Shown here: in pieces, positions 43,671 through 53,134 of the stretch
Layout of the letters: each line of letters starts with the position of its first letter
Position numbering within the stretch: position 1 is the stretch's first letter
Source of the DNA: Lapidilactobacillus wuchangensis
GTDB taxonomy: Bacteria; Bacillota; Bacilli; Lactobacillales; Lactobacillaceae
Direction: 5' to 3'
DNA: 64,000 nucleotides
NCBI RefSeq assembly: GCF_003946645.1
Contig: NZ_RHOU01000001.1
Coordinates: 124,001 to 188,000, forward strand
Notes under the pieces: generated by a model
The model's database searches: none
What the model was told of the DNA's origin: nothing
The model's input: only the letters and a program-made list of their open reading frames with translations
Position numbers and translations under genes: made by a program

Positions 43671-44667
43671 GACCAGCCTCCTTCACTGAATTAAGGGTTG
43701 TCAACCAAGTGGTTAAACCAGCTTGTTGGCATTGTTGCTGAGCCGCTTGAGCACTGGTTTGATGATCGAAGTAACCAAATACGCAACCACCTAAGCCGCC
43801 ACCAGTTAACTTCGCCCCTAAGGCACCAGCCGCTTTAAGTTGCCGAATAAGTTGACCTAATTGAGGGGTACTAACGCCAAGTTGTTGCAAAGCAGTTTGA
43901 TTTTGATCAAGTAAGGCTCCAAATGTTTGTTGTTGCTGATGTAATTCAGTGCCAGTCGCCGTTGTGGTGAGTAGTTGCCGAACTTGGGGGACCAATTCTT
44001 GAATCCCGTTAATTTGCTGCTGCCAAAATTTGGGTCGTTGTTGACGCAAGCTGGCCACTTGGGCAATTGCCACACCGGTGCGACCAGTTACGCCACTGTC
44101 AATGATCAACAAATAACCTGGTAATGTTAGCGTTAAAGGCTGCGGTACTTGTTCTCTTAGAAAATAATAGCCTTGATCAGCGCCGACAACTAAAGCATCT
44201 AAGCCGCTGGGATTACCATGCTGAGCTTTTTCTTCGGCGGCAATAATTTCCTTAACCAACGTAGGTGCATATGGTTGCGGTAATAATTGCTGAAGTGCTC
44301 GCACAATCGCCGTGGCAATAGCCGCCGAAGACCCCATGCCTCGCTCAAAAGGAATGTTGCTTTGAATGGCTAACTCAATGACTTGTGGTCGCTGTGTTTG
44401 CTGAGGCCAATGTTGTAAGAATGTCGCCAACAAGACTTGAAGATTTGCTAGCTCAGTGGGGGCAGCGGCTAAATTACCTTGGTAAAGAATTGACTGGATC
44501 ATTACTTGCGTTTCGCCAGTTGTTAAGCTGCCGGTAGCAGTGGCGGTGACTTGAACGGCAATTTCTGGTAAGGGGATTGCAATTGCTGGCGTACCATAAA
44601 CAACGGCGTGTTCGCCAACAAGAATTAATTTTGCATGGCTTGTACCAGTGGTCGTTAGTTGTTTCAT
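43663..44667 (-). CDS. mvk: Mevalonate kinase
   Basis: A GHMP kinase of 334 residues. It contains SHAKLILVGEHAVVYGTPAI, the ATP loop ERGMGSSAAIATAIVRAL and AKLTGGGLGGCVFGYF near the C-terminus. It phosphorylates mevalonate, the first committed kinase step of the isoprenoid pathway feeding undecaprenol for the cell wall. It is first in the minus-strand operon, with a promoter at 44748-44776. HMG-CoA synthase and reductase genes are not in the window. Confidence 0.95.
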   Translation of the reverse strand: MKQLTTTGTSHAKLILVGEHAVVYGTPAIAIPLPEIAVQVTATATGSLTTGETQVMIQSILYQGNLAAAPTELANLQVLLATFLQHWPQQTQRPQVIELAIQSNIPFERGMGSSAAIATAIVRALQQLLPQPYAPTLVKEIIAAEEKAQHGNPSGLDALVVGADQGYYFLREQVPQPLTLTLPGYLLIIDSGVTGRTGVAIAQVASLRQQRPKFWQQQINGIQELVPQVRQLLTTTATGTELHQQQQTFGALLDQNQTALQQLGVSTPQLGQLIRQLKAAGALGAKLTGGGLGGCVFGYFDHQTSAQAAQQQCQQAGLTTWLTTLNSVKEAGHD

Positions 44668-44747
44668 ATTTTAAAATCACGTCTCTTTATTAACTGATTG
44701 GGAACTTGACTTGGCTGTGGTAGCAGGGTCAAAGTCACTTACTTTTT

Positions 44748-44776
44748 ATTCTACCTTAAATTGTGAAATCTGTCTT
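44748..44776 (-). promoter_or_regulatory. Promoter of the mevalonate operon
   Basis: On the minus strand AAGACA (44776-44771) and TAGAAT (44753-44748) are separated by 17 bases, 80 bases before the mvk start. Confidence 0.6.
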
Positions 44777-44846
44777 AAAAATATTTTGTGGTTATTGATT
44801 AATAATTGCCACAATTCGTTGGCAATTAGCTGAAAGAATAGCACTA

Positions 44847-45512
44847 GCGCTCCTTAGTTGATGACGGTAGGGCCCCAGCGATTTAGCGGGCGTGGAACGT
44901 GGTGGGCGTCGATTTAAGCTTATTGCTGCGCAACAATCTCAAATCCGAGCCTTATTCTAACCGCTAAAGCGGCAAGAATAATTTCACCACTGACGCCAAT
45001 CGCCGGGTCCCTGCCTGGATTAAACTAACAGGTTTGAACACCACTATTTAGAAAAGCAGACTGCAATATGGTTTCGATTGATAAGTAGCATTAGTTAGAC
45101 TTGAGATTGTCAATCGTTCAGAACTAGCGTTTCGTTAATAATAATTAAAACTTGCATGCTAATATTTTGCTGACATTAACTTAACCACCGACAATAGCAA
45201 AGCGAGCTATTTTAACTCCAGACGGGATGGAGGGCGTGGTTATCAGCCGCTAAATTTCAGGCTGTGCCATGATTCGTGTGCTTATCACAATCTTACAATA
45301 CTGCCTTGAAATATTAACAAAATTTAAGTGTACCAGCTCAACTCCAGACGAAATGGAGGGATCTTGTCGTCAGCCGCCAAATTGTTCTTAGTGGCTGGGC
45401 CACTTAGAACAAGGCTTGTATTTGAGATTGTTGCAAAGCAATAAGCTCAAATCAATGCCGGCCGCGTTTCACGACAAGCAGCCCGGAATGGAGTCAAACT
45501 CAATTCTGTTTT
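44847..45512 (+). repeat. Family 1 composite element, copy VI, with an extra B fragment
   Basis: A half (44847-45065) has arms with GGGCCCCAGCGATT and AATCGCCGGGTCCCTGCC, hairpin TTATTCT/AGAATAA and tail TTGAACACCACTATTTAG. The spacer has no clear terminator. A B fragment (45210-45265) breaks off shortly after CAGCCGCTAAATT. A complete B half (about 45328-45512) has base stem TTGTCGT/ACGACAA, again a compensated change. With 45513-45700 (no feature seen before the rexB promoter) it accounts for the gap between divergent mvk and rexB. Confidence 0.83.
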
Positions 45513-45704
45513 CACACATTCACTAAGTTTCAGTGGTTGGGAACTCGATTTGTAATTGCCACAACTGCTGATGAAAAATTAATTATGCCCGAGTCGTGTT
45601 GAAAAGACAAGCAACCAGCTGATTGCCCCACGTGCACGGGTACTGATAACCTTTTAAAAATAGTGATAAATTATGATGAGCAAGCCAGTCCCGAGGTTTA
45701 ATTA

Positions 45705-45713
45705 TGCTAAAAT
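45705..45713 (+). promoter_or_regulatory. Extended -10 promoter of rexB
   Basis: TGCTAAAAT lies 32-40 bases before the rexB start. No good -35 is seen. It sets the upstream limit for the rexB start codon. Confidence 0.45.
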
Positions 45714-45744
45714 ATTCAATAGGAAAGAAAGGATGTGGCCCTTG

Positions 45745-48700
45745 ATGAAAGTGATTTATGGTCGTCAACAAGATGATGTACGGGCGCGTTTGTATCAACA
45801 AATTGGTCAGGATTATCAGGCCAATCCTCAAGCTCAATTCATTTGTTTAGTGCCCAACCACATTAAGTTTAACAGTGAAGTCCAGATTCTAGCGGCCTTA
45901 GGTGCCAGTGATCCGCAATTAAGTGCCAGTGGCATCATTGCTAGTAGTCGTTTACAAATTCTATCATTTTCCCGGTTGTTGTGGTATTTCTTGCGAGATG
46001 ATCCTTACTATAATCAGCCGCAATTATCAGCGGCCACCCAAGCCATGCTGCTCAGTGACTTGTTGAATGCCCATCAGGCTGAATTGCCGATTTTCTTTGG
46101 TGAACGTCGGCGAATTGGTTTTTTGGAGCAATTAGGCAAGCAGTTAACTGAATTAAGCCAGGGTGATTTTACTGTGGCAGAGTTAACCACGATTACCCAG
46201 CAATTAGGGCTTCAGGACGTGCCAGCATCCACAACTGCTAAATTACAAGAGTTAACATTTATTTATGATCATTACCAAACCGAAATCGGTCAAAATTTCG
46301 TGACTAACGAACAATTAATGGCTTATTTAATTGACCAAGTGAAACAACGGCAATTTAAGCAGTATTTTATTTACTTGACTGGTTTCTCTCACTTTAATCA
46401 GCAACAATTAGCGCTGATCAGAGCTTTGGCACAGCAACAGGCGCAAATTTATTTAACCCTCTATCTGCCCACAACTGTTCATGACACGACCGAAAATTAT
46501 TATTTCCATAGCTCTTATCAGACTTTGGCACAATTAGGCGTTGACGATTTGGCGGAATTACCGGCTGAAAATCTGTTGCCAGCTACCGAATCGCGATTAA
46601 GCCCTGAATTAGCAGCTGTCGAGGATTTTTGGATTGGGTCAACGAATGGCACGACTTTGCCGCCAGCGCCGAAACTGAAGCACCGGACTAACTTGCAAGT
46701 TTGGCAAGCGACTTCAATTACTAGTGAAGTGCGGGCAGTGGCCAACTATATTCGTGAGTTAGTGGCGTTGCAGCATTATCGTTACCGTGATTTTTTAGTG
46801 GTGGCTGATGATTTATCCCAGTACACAGCGACAATCGAAGCTTTATTTCGCCAAAATGAAATTGCTTATTTTAACGACTTACAAACGCTGATGGCCAATC
46901 ATCCCTTTGTGGTCTTTATGCGATCGTTATTGCAGTTAAGCCAAGGCAATTTCCAAATAACTGACTTATTCACCTGGTTGCGAACTGAATTATTACAACC
47001 AGCTAATTTGGCGACGCCGGATTTTCGCGAGCAGCTTGACTTGTTGGAAAATTACGCGATTGCTTATGGTATTCGCCCAGAGCAATGGTTCAAAACTAAG
47101 CCGTGGCATTTCCAAGGACCTTATCAAAAAGTCGCGGCGGCAGATGACGACTTAACACCACTGCAGCAAGATCAATTAGCAGCCATTGAAAGCTTGCATC
47201 AATTTGTGGCGCAAACATTAGGGCAGTGGCGCCAAAAAGTGAGTGGCTTAACCAATGGCCGCGATTTTGCCACGGCTTTGTACCAATTTCTTGAACAGTG
47301 GGGCGTCTTAAAACAACTGCAACAATGGGAACAAGACAGTTTGGCGACTCATGATTTAGTTTTGGCTCAACGCCCGCAACAAACTTATCAGGCTTTTGTG
47401 GATTTATTAGACGATTACGTCACGGTCTGGGGTGAGCGCGACTTTGACTTGGCGCTGTTTACTGATTTACTGAATGCCGGTTTTGACAATACTGAATTTG
47501 CCCAGATTCCAGCAACTCTGGATGCGGTCCTAGTCTCAGAAATGGGGATGGTTCAAAACCAAGATCACCGCATTACGATTGTTTTAGGGGCCACTCGAGA
47601 AAATATGCCCCAACAACGGCAATCACAACAATTAATTGACGACCAAGAGCGGGCCCTGATCAATCAGGTAACTGACCAGACGGCTGGCCCACAATTACAG
47701 CCAACAACTGCTGAAAGCGCGATTGATTTACCGTTGCAATATGGTACCGTTTTTTTCAGTGGCAGTGAGCGCTTGATCTTTAGTTATCCTAGTACGAATA
47801 GTGCCGGCGATAATAATGAAATCTCACCTTATGTCCAACGCATCCAACAGTACTTTAATTTAGGCCAGCCGACTTTAATGCGGGAATATCCGCCCTTAGT
47901 CGCGGCCAATCAAGCTGAACAAATTTTGGGTTTTGCCGCTTCTAAACGAGCGGTCAGTGGTCAAGTACTGTTGCTAGCCCGGCAATTAAAAGATCAAGGG
48001 AAGGCATTACCGGCTGCTTGGCAGTGGGTGGTGGATGGTTTAACGACGGGGCCTGAGCAAGACTTTTACCGTTGGTTGCAAACGAGTTTAACTTATCGCA
48101 ATCAACCGGTGAATTTGTCACCAGAAAACGTCACGGGACTTTATGGCCAGCATTTATACAGTTCGGTTTCACAGCTGGAAACTTATTATCGCAATCCTTA
48201 TGAATATTTCTTGCAGTTCGGTTTGAAGTTGCGACCACGGCAGCTATACCAATTAAATAGTGCCGATACGGGAACGTTTTTCCATGATTATTTGGATCAT
48301 TTCATTAAGACGATTGCCCAACAACAGTTAAAATTGGCGAATTTGACGCCTAATGAATTGGCAGCATTGAATCAACAAATCACCAGTGAGTTATTAGCGG
48401 CGGCACCATACCAAATGCTTAATGGCCCCGGCCAAATGCACTACTATGCCCGGCGCTTGACCAAAACCAGTGCCTTCATGACCCAAGTGATCAGCGAACA
48501 GGCTAAGCATACGATTTTTCAGCCGTTTAAAACTGAGGTTCAATTTGGGGTGATTGCTGGCCAATCTGGTTTGACTGGAATCGAGATTCAATTGCCAGAT
48601 CAAGAAAAACTGTCGGTTCGTGGGAAAATCGATCGGATTGATTTGGCCCAAATTGGTGATGAGCAATACTATCAAGTGATTGACTACAAGTCTGGCCAAA

Positions 48701-49314
48701 AGAAATTTGATTACACGATGGCTTATTATGGCTTGTCACTGCAGCTATTGACTTATCTTCAAAGTGTCGCCAACAATTTACCACAGTTGCAACTTACGAA
48801 AACCCAACCAGCGGGCGCATTTTATCTGCATTTAGGTGACACGCCGGTTAAATATCAAAATCAAATGAATGTATTGCAGGAAATTCTCGATCAACATCGT
48901 TATCAAGGTTTATTGGTTGATGCGGCTGACAGTGCGGCTAGTTCTGATTATTTAGGCGCCCTTGATCCTCAGGCAATCGAACAGAAGTCCTGGTTGTATC
49001 CGATCAATTATTTGAAGTCAAAGAAAACTTACAAAATGGCGACTAATAATGTGGGCATTACGCCAACGGAATTACAGCAACTTCTAGCACATAATCAACG
49101 TTTATTGACCCAAGCAGCTACTGAAATTTTTTCTGGGAAGCTGAGTTTGACGCCATATCGCTTAAGCAGTAAAGAAACTGGCCTCCAGTATAGTGATTTC
49201 AAGACGATCATGATGTTTGATGCCATGCTCCCTGAGAATCGTTATCGTCAATTAAATAGTTTAGATAAAAAAGAAGTCTTCAATAAATTAGAGGAGGAAC
49301 AGCAGCATGACTGA
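45745..49314 (+). CDS. rexB: ATP-dependent helicase/deoxyribonuclease subunit B (RexB/AddB)
   Basis: About 1189 residues from ATG at 45745 (MKVIYGRQQDD...) with AAAGGATG upstream; an ATG four codons earlier is also possible. The N-terminus has helicase-like architecture but no GxGKS Walker A, as in the Lactobacillales RexB branch. The C-terminal nuclease domain shows VRGKIDRIDLAQ and YQVIDYKSGQKKFDY, the catalytic Asp and Lys of the RecB-like nuclease, with GLSLQLLTYL after it. With RexA it forms the Chi-regulated nuclease that processes double-strand breaks for RecA repair. It overlaps rexA by 8 bases. Confidence 0.94.
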   Translation: MKVIYGRQQDDVRARLYQQIGQDYQANPQAQFICLVPNHIKFNSEVQILAALGASDPQLSASGIIASSRLQILSFSRLLWYFLRDDPYYNQPQLSAATQAMLLSDLLNAHQAELPIFFGERRRIGFLEQLGKQLTELSQGDFTVAELTTITQQLGLQDVPASTTAKLQELTFIYDHYQTEIGQNFVTNEQLMAYLIDQVKQRQFKQYFIYLTGFSHFNQQQLALIRALAQQQAQIYLTLYLPTTVHDTTENYYFHSSYQTLAQLGVDDLAELPAENLLPATESRLSPELAAVEDFWIGSTNGTTLPPAPKLKHRTNLQVWQATSITSEVRAVANYIRELVALQHYRYRDFLVVADDLSQYTATIEALFRQNEIAYFNDLQTLMANHPFVVFMRSLLQLSQGNFQITDLFTWLRTELLQPANLATPDFREQLDLLENYAIAYGIRPEQWFKTKPWHFQGPYQKVAAADDDLTPLQQDQLAAIESLHQFVAQTLGQWRQKVSGLTNGRDFATALYQFLEQWGVLKQLQQWEQDSLATHDLVLAQRPQQTYQAFVDLLDDYVTVWGERDFDLALFTDLLNAGFDNTEFAQIPATLDAVLVSEMGMVQNQDHRITIVLGATRENMPQQRQSQQLIDDQERALINQVTDQTAGPQLQPTTAESAIDLPLQYGTVFFSGSERLIFSYPSTNSAGDNNEISPYVQRIQQYFNLGQPTLMREYPPLVAANQAEQILGFAASKRAVSGQVLLLARQLKDQGKALPAAWQWVVDGLTTGPEQDFYRWLQTSLTYRNQPVNLSPENVTGLYGQHLYSSVSQLETYYRNPYEYFLQFGLKLRPRQLYQLNSADTGTFFHDYLDHFIKTIAQQQLKLANLTPNELAALNQQITSELLAAAPYQMLNGPGQMHYYARRLTKTSAFMTQVISEQAKHTIFQPFKTEVQFGVIAGQSGLTGIEIQLPDQEKLSVRGKIDRIDLAQIGDEQYYQVIDYKSGQKKFDYTMAYYGLSLQLLTYLQSVANNLPQLQLTKTQPAGAFYLHLGDTPVKYQNQMNVLQEILDQHRYQGLLVDAADSAASSDYLGALDPQAIEQKSWLYPINYLKSKKTYKMATNNVGITPTELQQLLAHNQRLLTQAATEIFSGKLSLTPYRLSSKETGLQYSDFKTIMMFDAMLPENRYRQLNSLDKKEVFNKLEEEQQHD

Positions 49315-52300
49315 TTTCACACCAGCGCAACAGGCGGCAATTGAACATCATGGCCACGATATTCTGGTTTCAGCATCGGCTGGCTCTGGCAAAACCACGG
49401 TCTTGGTTGAACGGATCATTAACGAAGTTCTCGCTGGCATTAATCTAGATCGACTGTTAGTGGTGACCTTTACTGACGCCGCTGCCGCTGAAATGCGTGG
49501 TCGGATTCGCCAAGCCATTGAAAATCAACTGGCTAACGCCAGTGAAGCCCAACAGATTCAATTTTTACGGCAACAGCTGAATTTACTTGGTAGTGCCCAA
49601 ATCAGCACACTGCATGCCTTCTGTCTGCAAGTTATTCGTAAATTCTATTATGTGCTACAGCTAGATCCTAGTTTTCGCTTGTTAACTGATCAAACCGAAC
49701 ACGAATTATTAATGGAGAAAGTTTGGCAGAATATTCGGGATCATTATTATGATTTAGATGATCCTGATTTCTTTGCGTTGGCTGATCAATTTGGTAGCGA
49801 TCGGTCTGATCAAGGACTGGCGGAAACAGTTTTTCAGTTGTACCAATTCGCGGTGGCGCGGCCTAATAGTCAGGCCTGGCTGGCGCAAATTGCCACTGAT
49901 TATCAAACCGGTGATCAGTTAGCTGACAATCATTATTTTCAACAATGGTTACGGCCTTATTTTCGGGAACAAGTTCAACAAATTCAGGATAATTTACGGG
50001 CGTTGCTGACGGCCACAGATCAAATTAGTAACGCTGAGCAATTAGTGACGCTGATTGAGCAAGACTTACAATTGACCCAGCATTGTTTGAATTTACCAGC
50101 AGCTAGCTATGCCGATTTCAAAACGGTGCTAACTGATTTGGCGTTTCCAGCCCAGTTCGAGCTTAAGGGGCGGAGTAAGGCCAACAAAGAATTATATGCC
50201 ACTGAATTACCGCAACGTCAAGCTGTTAAAGATTTGCTGGAGCGATTGAAAAAGGAATGTCAGCAGCCATTGGTTGATGATTTCTTCTTCGCTGATGAAG
50301 CCTTATTGATTCACGGTCAACAAGCGACGGCCAAAATTTTGGCCACGTTAACCCGAATCACCCAAGAATTCATGACCGCTTACCAAGCCGAGAAGCAACG
50401 GTTAAAAGCCCTAGATTTCAGTGACTTGGAACAGTTGACTTGGCAATTACTCACTTGGCAAGATGAAACGGGTTATCCCGTGCGCAATTATTACCAGCAA
50501 CAATTTCATGAAGTATTAGTTGATGAATATCAGGATATTAATCCCTTGCAGGAGGCTATTTTACAAGCCGTGGCCCAGCGTCAACCAGGCAACTTATTTA
50601 TGGTTGGTGATGTTAAACAGTCGATTTACGGTTTCCGGCAGGCCGACCCCAGCAAGTTTTTGGAAAAATATCAACAGTTTAAAGCCGCCGACCATCCTGG
50701 GGAACGGATTATTTTAGCCGAAAATTTCCGTTCGACGGCGAATATTAATCACAGTACGAATTTTATTTTTCAACAAATCATGCATCATGACTTTGCCGAA
50801 TTAGATTATGATCAAGACGCCCAACTCGTCACTGGGGCCACTGATTATCCCAGCGATCTAGAAACCACTACCGAGTTATTACTCTATGATCAAAAGAGTG
50901 CGGCAGCCATAACCACAGAGACGCCGGAGTTTGCTAATAATGAATTAGCCGCTAGCCAGGATAAAAAATTAGCCACGATTCGCCTAATGGGCTTGCGCCT
51001 CAAACAAATGGTTGAGCAGGGTTATCAAGTTTATCAGCGGGGTAGTCATGGCAGTGAAGGGCAAAAGCGGCCGGCCACGTATAGCGACTTCGCAATTTTA
51101 GTGCCAACACGCCAGAATAATTTGGAAATTGTCAGTCAATTTCAAACTTTGCAGATTCCGATTTTTGTTAAAGATGCCAATGACTTCTTTCAAACGACGG
51201 AAATTCAAATCATGCTGGCTTTATTACGAATCATTAATAATCCCGAGCAGGATATTCCGCTGGTCACTGTGTTGCGCTCACCAATTGCTAGCTTTGATGA
51301 AAATGATTTGGCGGCGGTCCGCAGTTTAACTAAGACCGGGAATTTTTATCATGCCTTACGCCAAGTTGTCACTACTGAGGTTGAAGTGGCACCAGAATTA
51401 CAAAATAAAGTCACTAAATTGTTGGCCCAACTCCAAGGTCTGCGGGAATATGCGGTTCAACATAGTATTGCGGAATTAATTTGGCATATTTATCAAACCA
51501 CTGGTTATTTGGATTATGTTGGCGGGATGCCTGGCGGTCTGCAGCGCTCGCTTAATTTGCAAGCCTTATATCAACGGGCTTTTAGTTATGAACAAACCAG
51601 TTTTAAAGGCTTGTCGCAATTTATTGATTTTATTGAGCAGATGCAACAACATGACCAAGATTTGGCTCAAGCCCAGGTCGGCACCGCTGATCAGGACGCA
51701 GTGCAATTGATGACGATTCATGGTAGTAAAGGATTGGAATTTCCGATTGTCTTTATTTTCGATATTGATCATCGTTTTAATATGTTGGATTTAACCCAGC
51801 GGAAATTAATTCTCGACGGTCAGTATGGACTGGGAACGAAATATTTGGATCTAGAGCAGCGAGTGAAATATCCGACGCTGATCAATAGTTTTGTGCGGCG
51901 TCAGCATCAGCAGGCGTTAATTGCTGAAGAAATGCGGAAACTTTACGTGGCGATGACGCGAGCCAAGCAGAAACTGCTGTTAGTCGGCGCGGTAAGCGAT
52001 TGGGAACGAGATCTGGACAAGTATCAACTGACTGATGGGGATGCTCCTACAACTTTATTACCATTGCGATTACGGCAATCTGATAAACTGAACAGTTTTC
52101 TGCAAATGATTTTGCCAGCAGTTTTACGGTCGCCCGCTTTAAAAGTAGTTGGCACTGAGACTGTTCCTGATGTGGCAGCAACTCAGCAAGTCAAAACCAA
52201 CCAAGCCCAGTATTTGATTCATCTTTATCAGTTAGCTGATTTAATTGAGGCACCAGTGGCAGCACCACCTGCGGCTAAGGCCAGCGAGCCAACATCGGCG

Positions 52301-53098
52301 GTTGATGCTAAGTTACAAACGACGATTGAGCAATTATTTAATTTTCAATATCCTTATCAGACTGCCACCCAAACCACGGCTTATCAGTCTGTTTCTGAAA
52401 TTAAGCAAGCTTTTGCTGATCCTGATCAATTTCAGCTTAGTTTTCTACCGTTAGCAACTGGTAACGTCAAGCGGGATTCAGCTGCCGCCGCAATAACCAC
52501 GGTCAATGGCCGTTATTTGAACGATGATTTACCTAAACCCAAGTTTTTAATGGCAGACCAAACGATTACTGGCGCCCAAATTGGTACGGCGACGCATTTG
52601 CTGTTGCAGCGCGTTGACTTAAGTCAGGCGATGACGATTGATTACTTATCAGCTTTACGGCAAAGTTTAGTTGACCAAGGTTTGTTGGAAGCAGCGGTGG
52701 CGGCCAAAATCGATTTGCCTGAGGTTCAGAATTTCTTTGGCAGTGAGTTAGGACAAGCGCTTCAGGATCCAGTCAATCAAGTTGCTCGCGAAGTGCCATT
52801 TTCATTATTGTTGCCTGCCCAAGCTATTTTCGAAATGCCGGACGAGCCCAGCGTTTCAAATTTACTGGTTCATGGTATTATGGATGGGTACTTAATCGGG
52901 CCTAACGGGGTGACTTTGTTTGATTATAAAACTGACAGCATTTCCGCTGCTCAGAAAACTCAACGTTTAGCCCAATTAACTGAACGTTACCGTGGTCAAA
53001 TCAATCTTTATGGCCAAGCACTAAGCAATATTTTGCAACAACCAGTGACCCATAAATTCCTTTATTTCCTGAGTGCCAATCAATTGGTCGAATTATAG
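49307..53098 (+). CDS. rexA: ATP-dependent helicase/nuclease subunit A (RexA/AddA)
   Basis: A UvrD-type superfamily 1 helicase of 1263 residues. Walker A is SASAGSGKTTVLVERI near residues 23-38. Other motifs are VTFTDAAAAEMRGRIR, LVDEYQDINPLQ, GDVKQSIYGFRQADP, MTIHGSKGLEFPIVF and LYVAMTRAKQKLLLVG. The C-terminal nuclease has GIMDGYLIGPNGVTLFDYKT, with the Asp-Lys pair, and QINLYGQAL. It is the motor and second nuclease of the RexAB complex. The ATG overlaps the end of rexB and AGAGGAGGA is its ribosome site. Confidence 0.96.
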   Translation: MTDFTPAQQAAIEHHGHDILVSASAGSGKTTVLVERIINEVLAGINLDRLLVVTFTDAAAAEMRGRIRQAIENQLANASEAQQIQFLRQQLNLLGSAQISTLHAFCLQVIRKFYYVLQLDPSFRLLTDQTEHELLMEKVWQNIRDHYYDLDDPDFFALADQFGSDRSDQGLAETVFQLYQFAVARPNSQAWLAQIATDYQTGDQLADNHYFQQWLRPYFREQVQQIQDNLRALLTATDQISNAEQLVTLIEQDLQLTQHCLNLPAASYADFKTVLTDLAFPAQFELKGRSKANKELYATELPQRQAVKDLLERLKKECQQPLVDDFFFADEALLIHGQQATAKILATLTRITQEFMTAYQAEKQRLKALDFSDLEQLTWQLLTWQDETGYPVRNYYQQQFHEVLVDEYQDINPLQEAILQAVAQRQPGNLFMVGDVKQSIYGFRQADPSKFLEKYQQFKAADHPGERIILAENFRSTANINHSTNFIFQQIMHHDFAELDYDQDAQLVTGATDYPSDLETTTELLLYDQKSAAAITTETPEFANNELAASQDKKLATIRLMGLRLKQMVEQGYQVYQRGSHGSEGQKRPATYSDFAILVPTRQNNLEIVSQFQTLQIPIFVKDANDFFQTTEIQIMLALLRIINNPEQDIPLVTVLRSPIASFDENDLAAVRSLTKTGNFYHALRQVVTTEVEVAPELQNKVTKLLAQLQGLREYAVQHSIAELIWHIYQTTGYLDYVGGMPGGLQRSLNLQALYQRAFSYEQTSFKGLSQFIDFIEQMQQHDQDLAQAQVGTADQDAVQLMTIHGSKGLEFPIVFIFDIDHRFNMLDLTQRKLILDGQYGLGTKYLDLEQRVKYPTLINSFVRRQHQQALIAEEMRKLYVAMTRAKQKLLLVGAVSDWERDLDKYQLTDGDAPTTLLPLRLRQSDKLNSFLQMILPAVLRSPALKVVGTETVPDVAATQQVKTNQAQYLIHLYQLADLIEAPVAAPPAAKASEPTSAVDAKLQTTIEQLFNFQYPYQTATQTTAYQSVSEIKQAFADPDQFQLSFLPLATGNVKRDSAAAAITTVNGRYLNDDLPKPKFLMADQTITGAQIGTATHLLLQRVDLSQAMTIDYLSALRQSLVDQGLLEAAVAAKIDLPEVQNFFGSELGQALQDPVNQVAREVPFSLLLPAQAIFEMPDEPSVSNLLVHGIMDGYLIGPNGVTLFDYKTDSISAAQKTQRLAQLTERYRGQINLYGQALSNILQQPVTHKFLYFLSANQLVEL

Positions 53099-53134
53099 AA
53101 ATTTAAAACCGGGTCTAGAAAGGAGTGGCGTATT

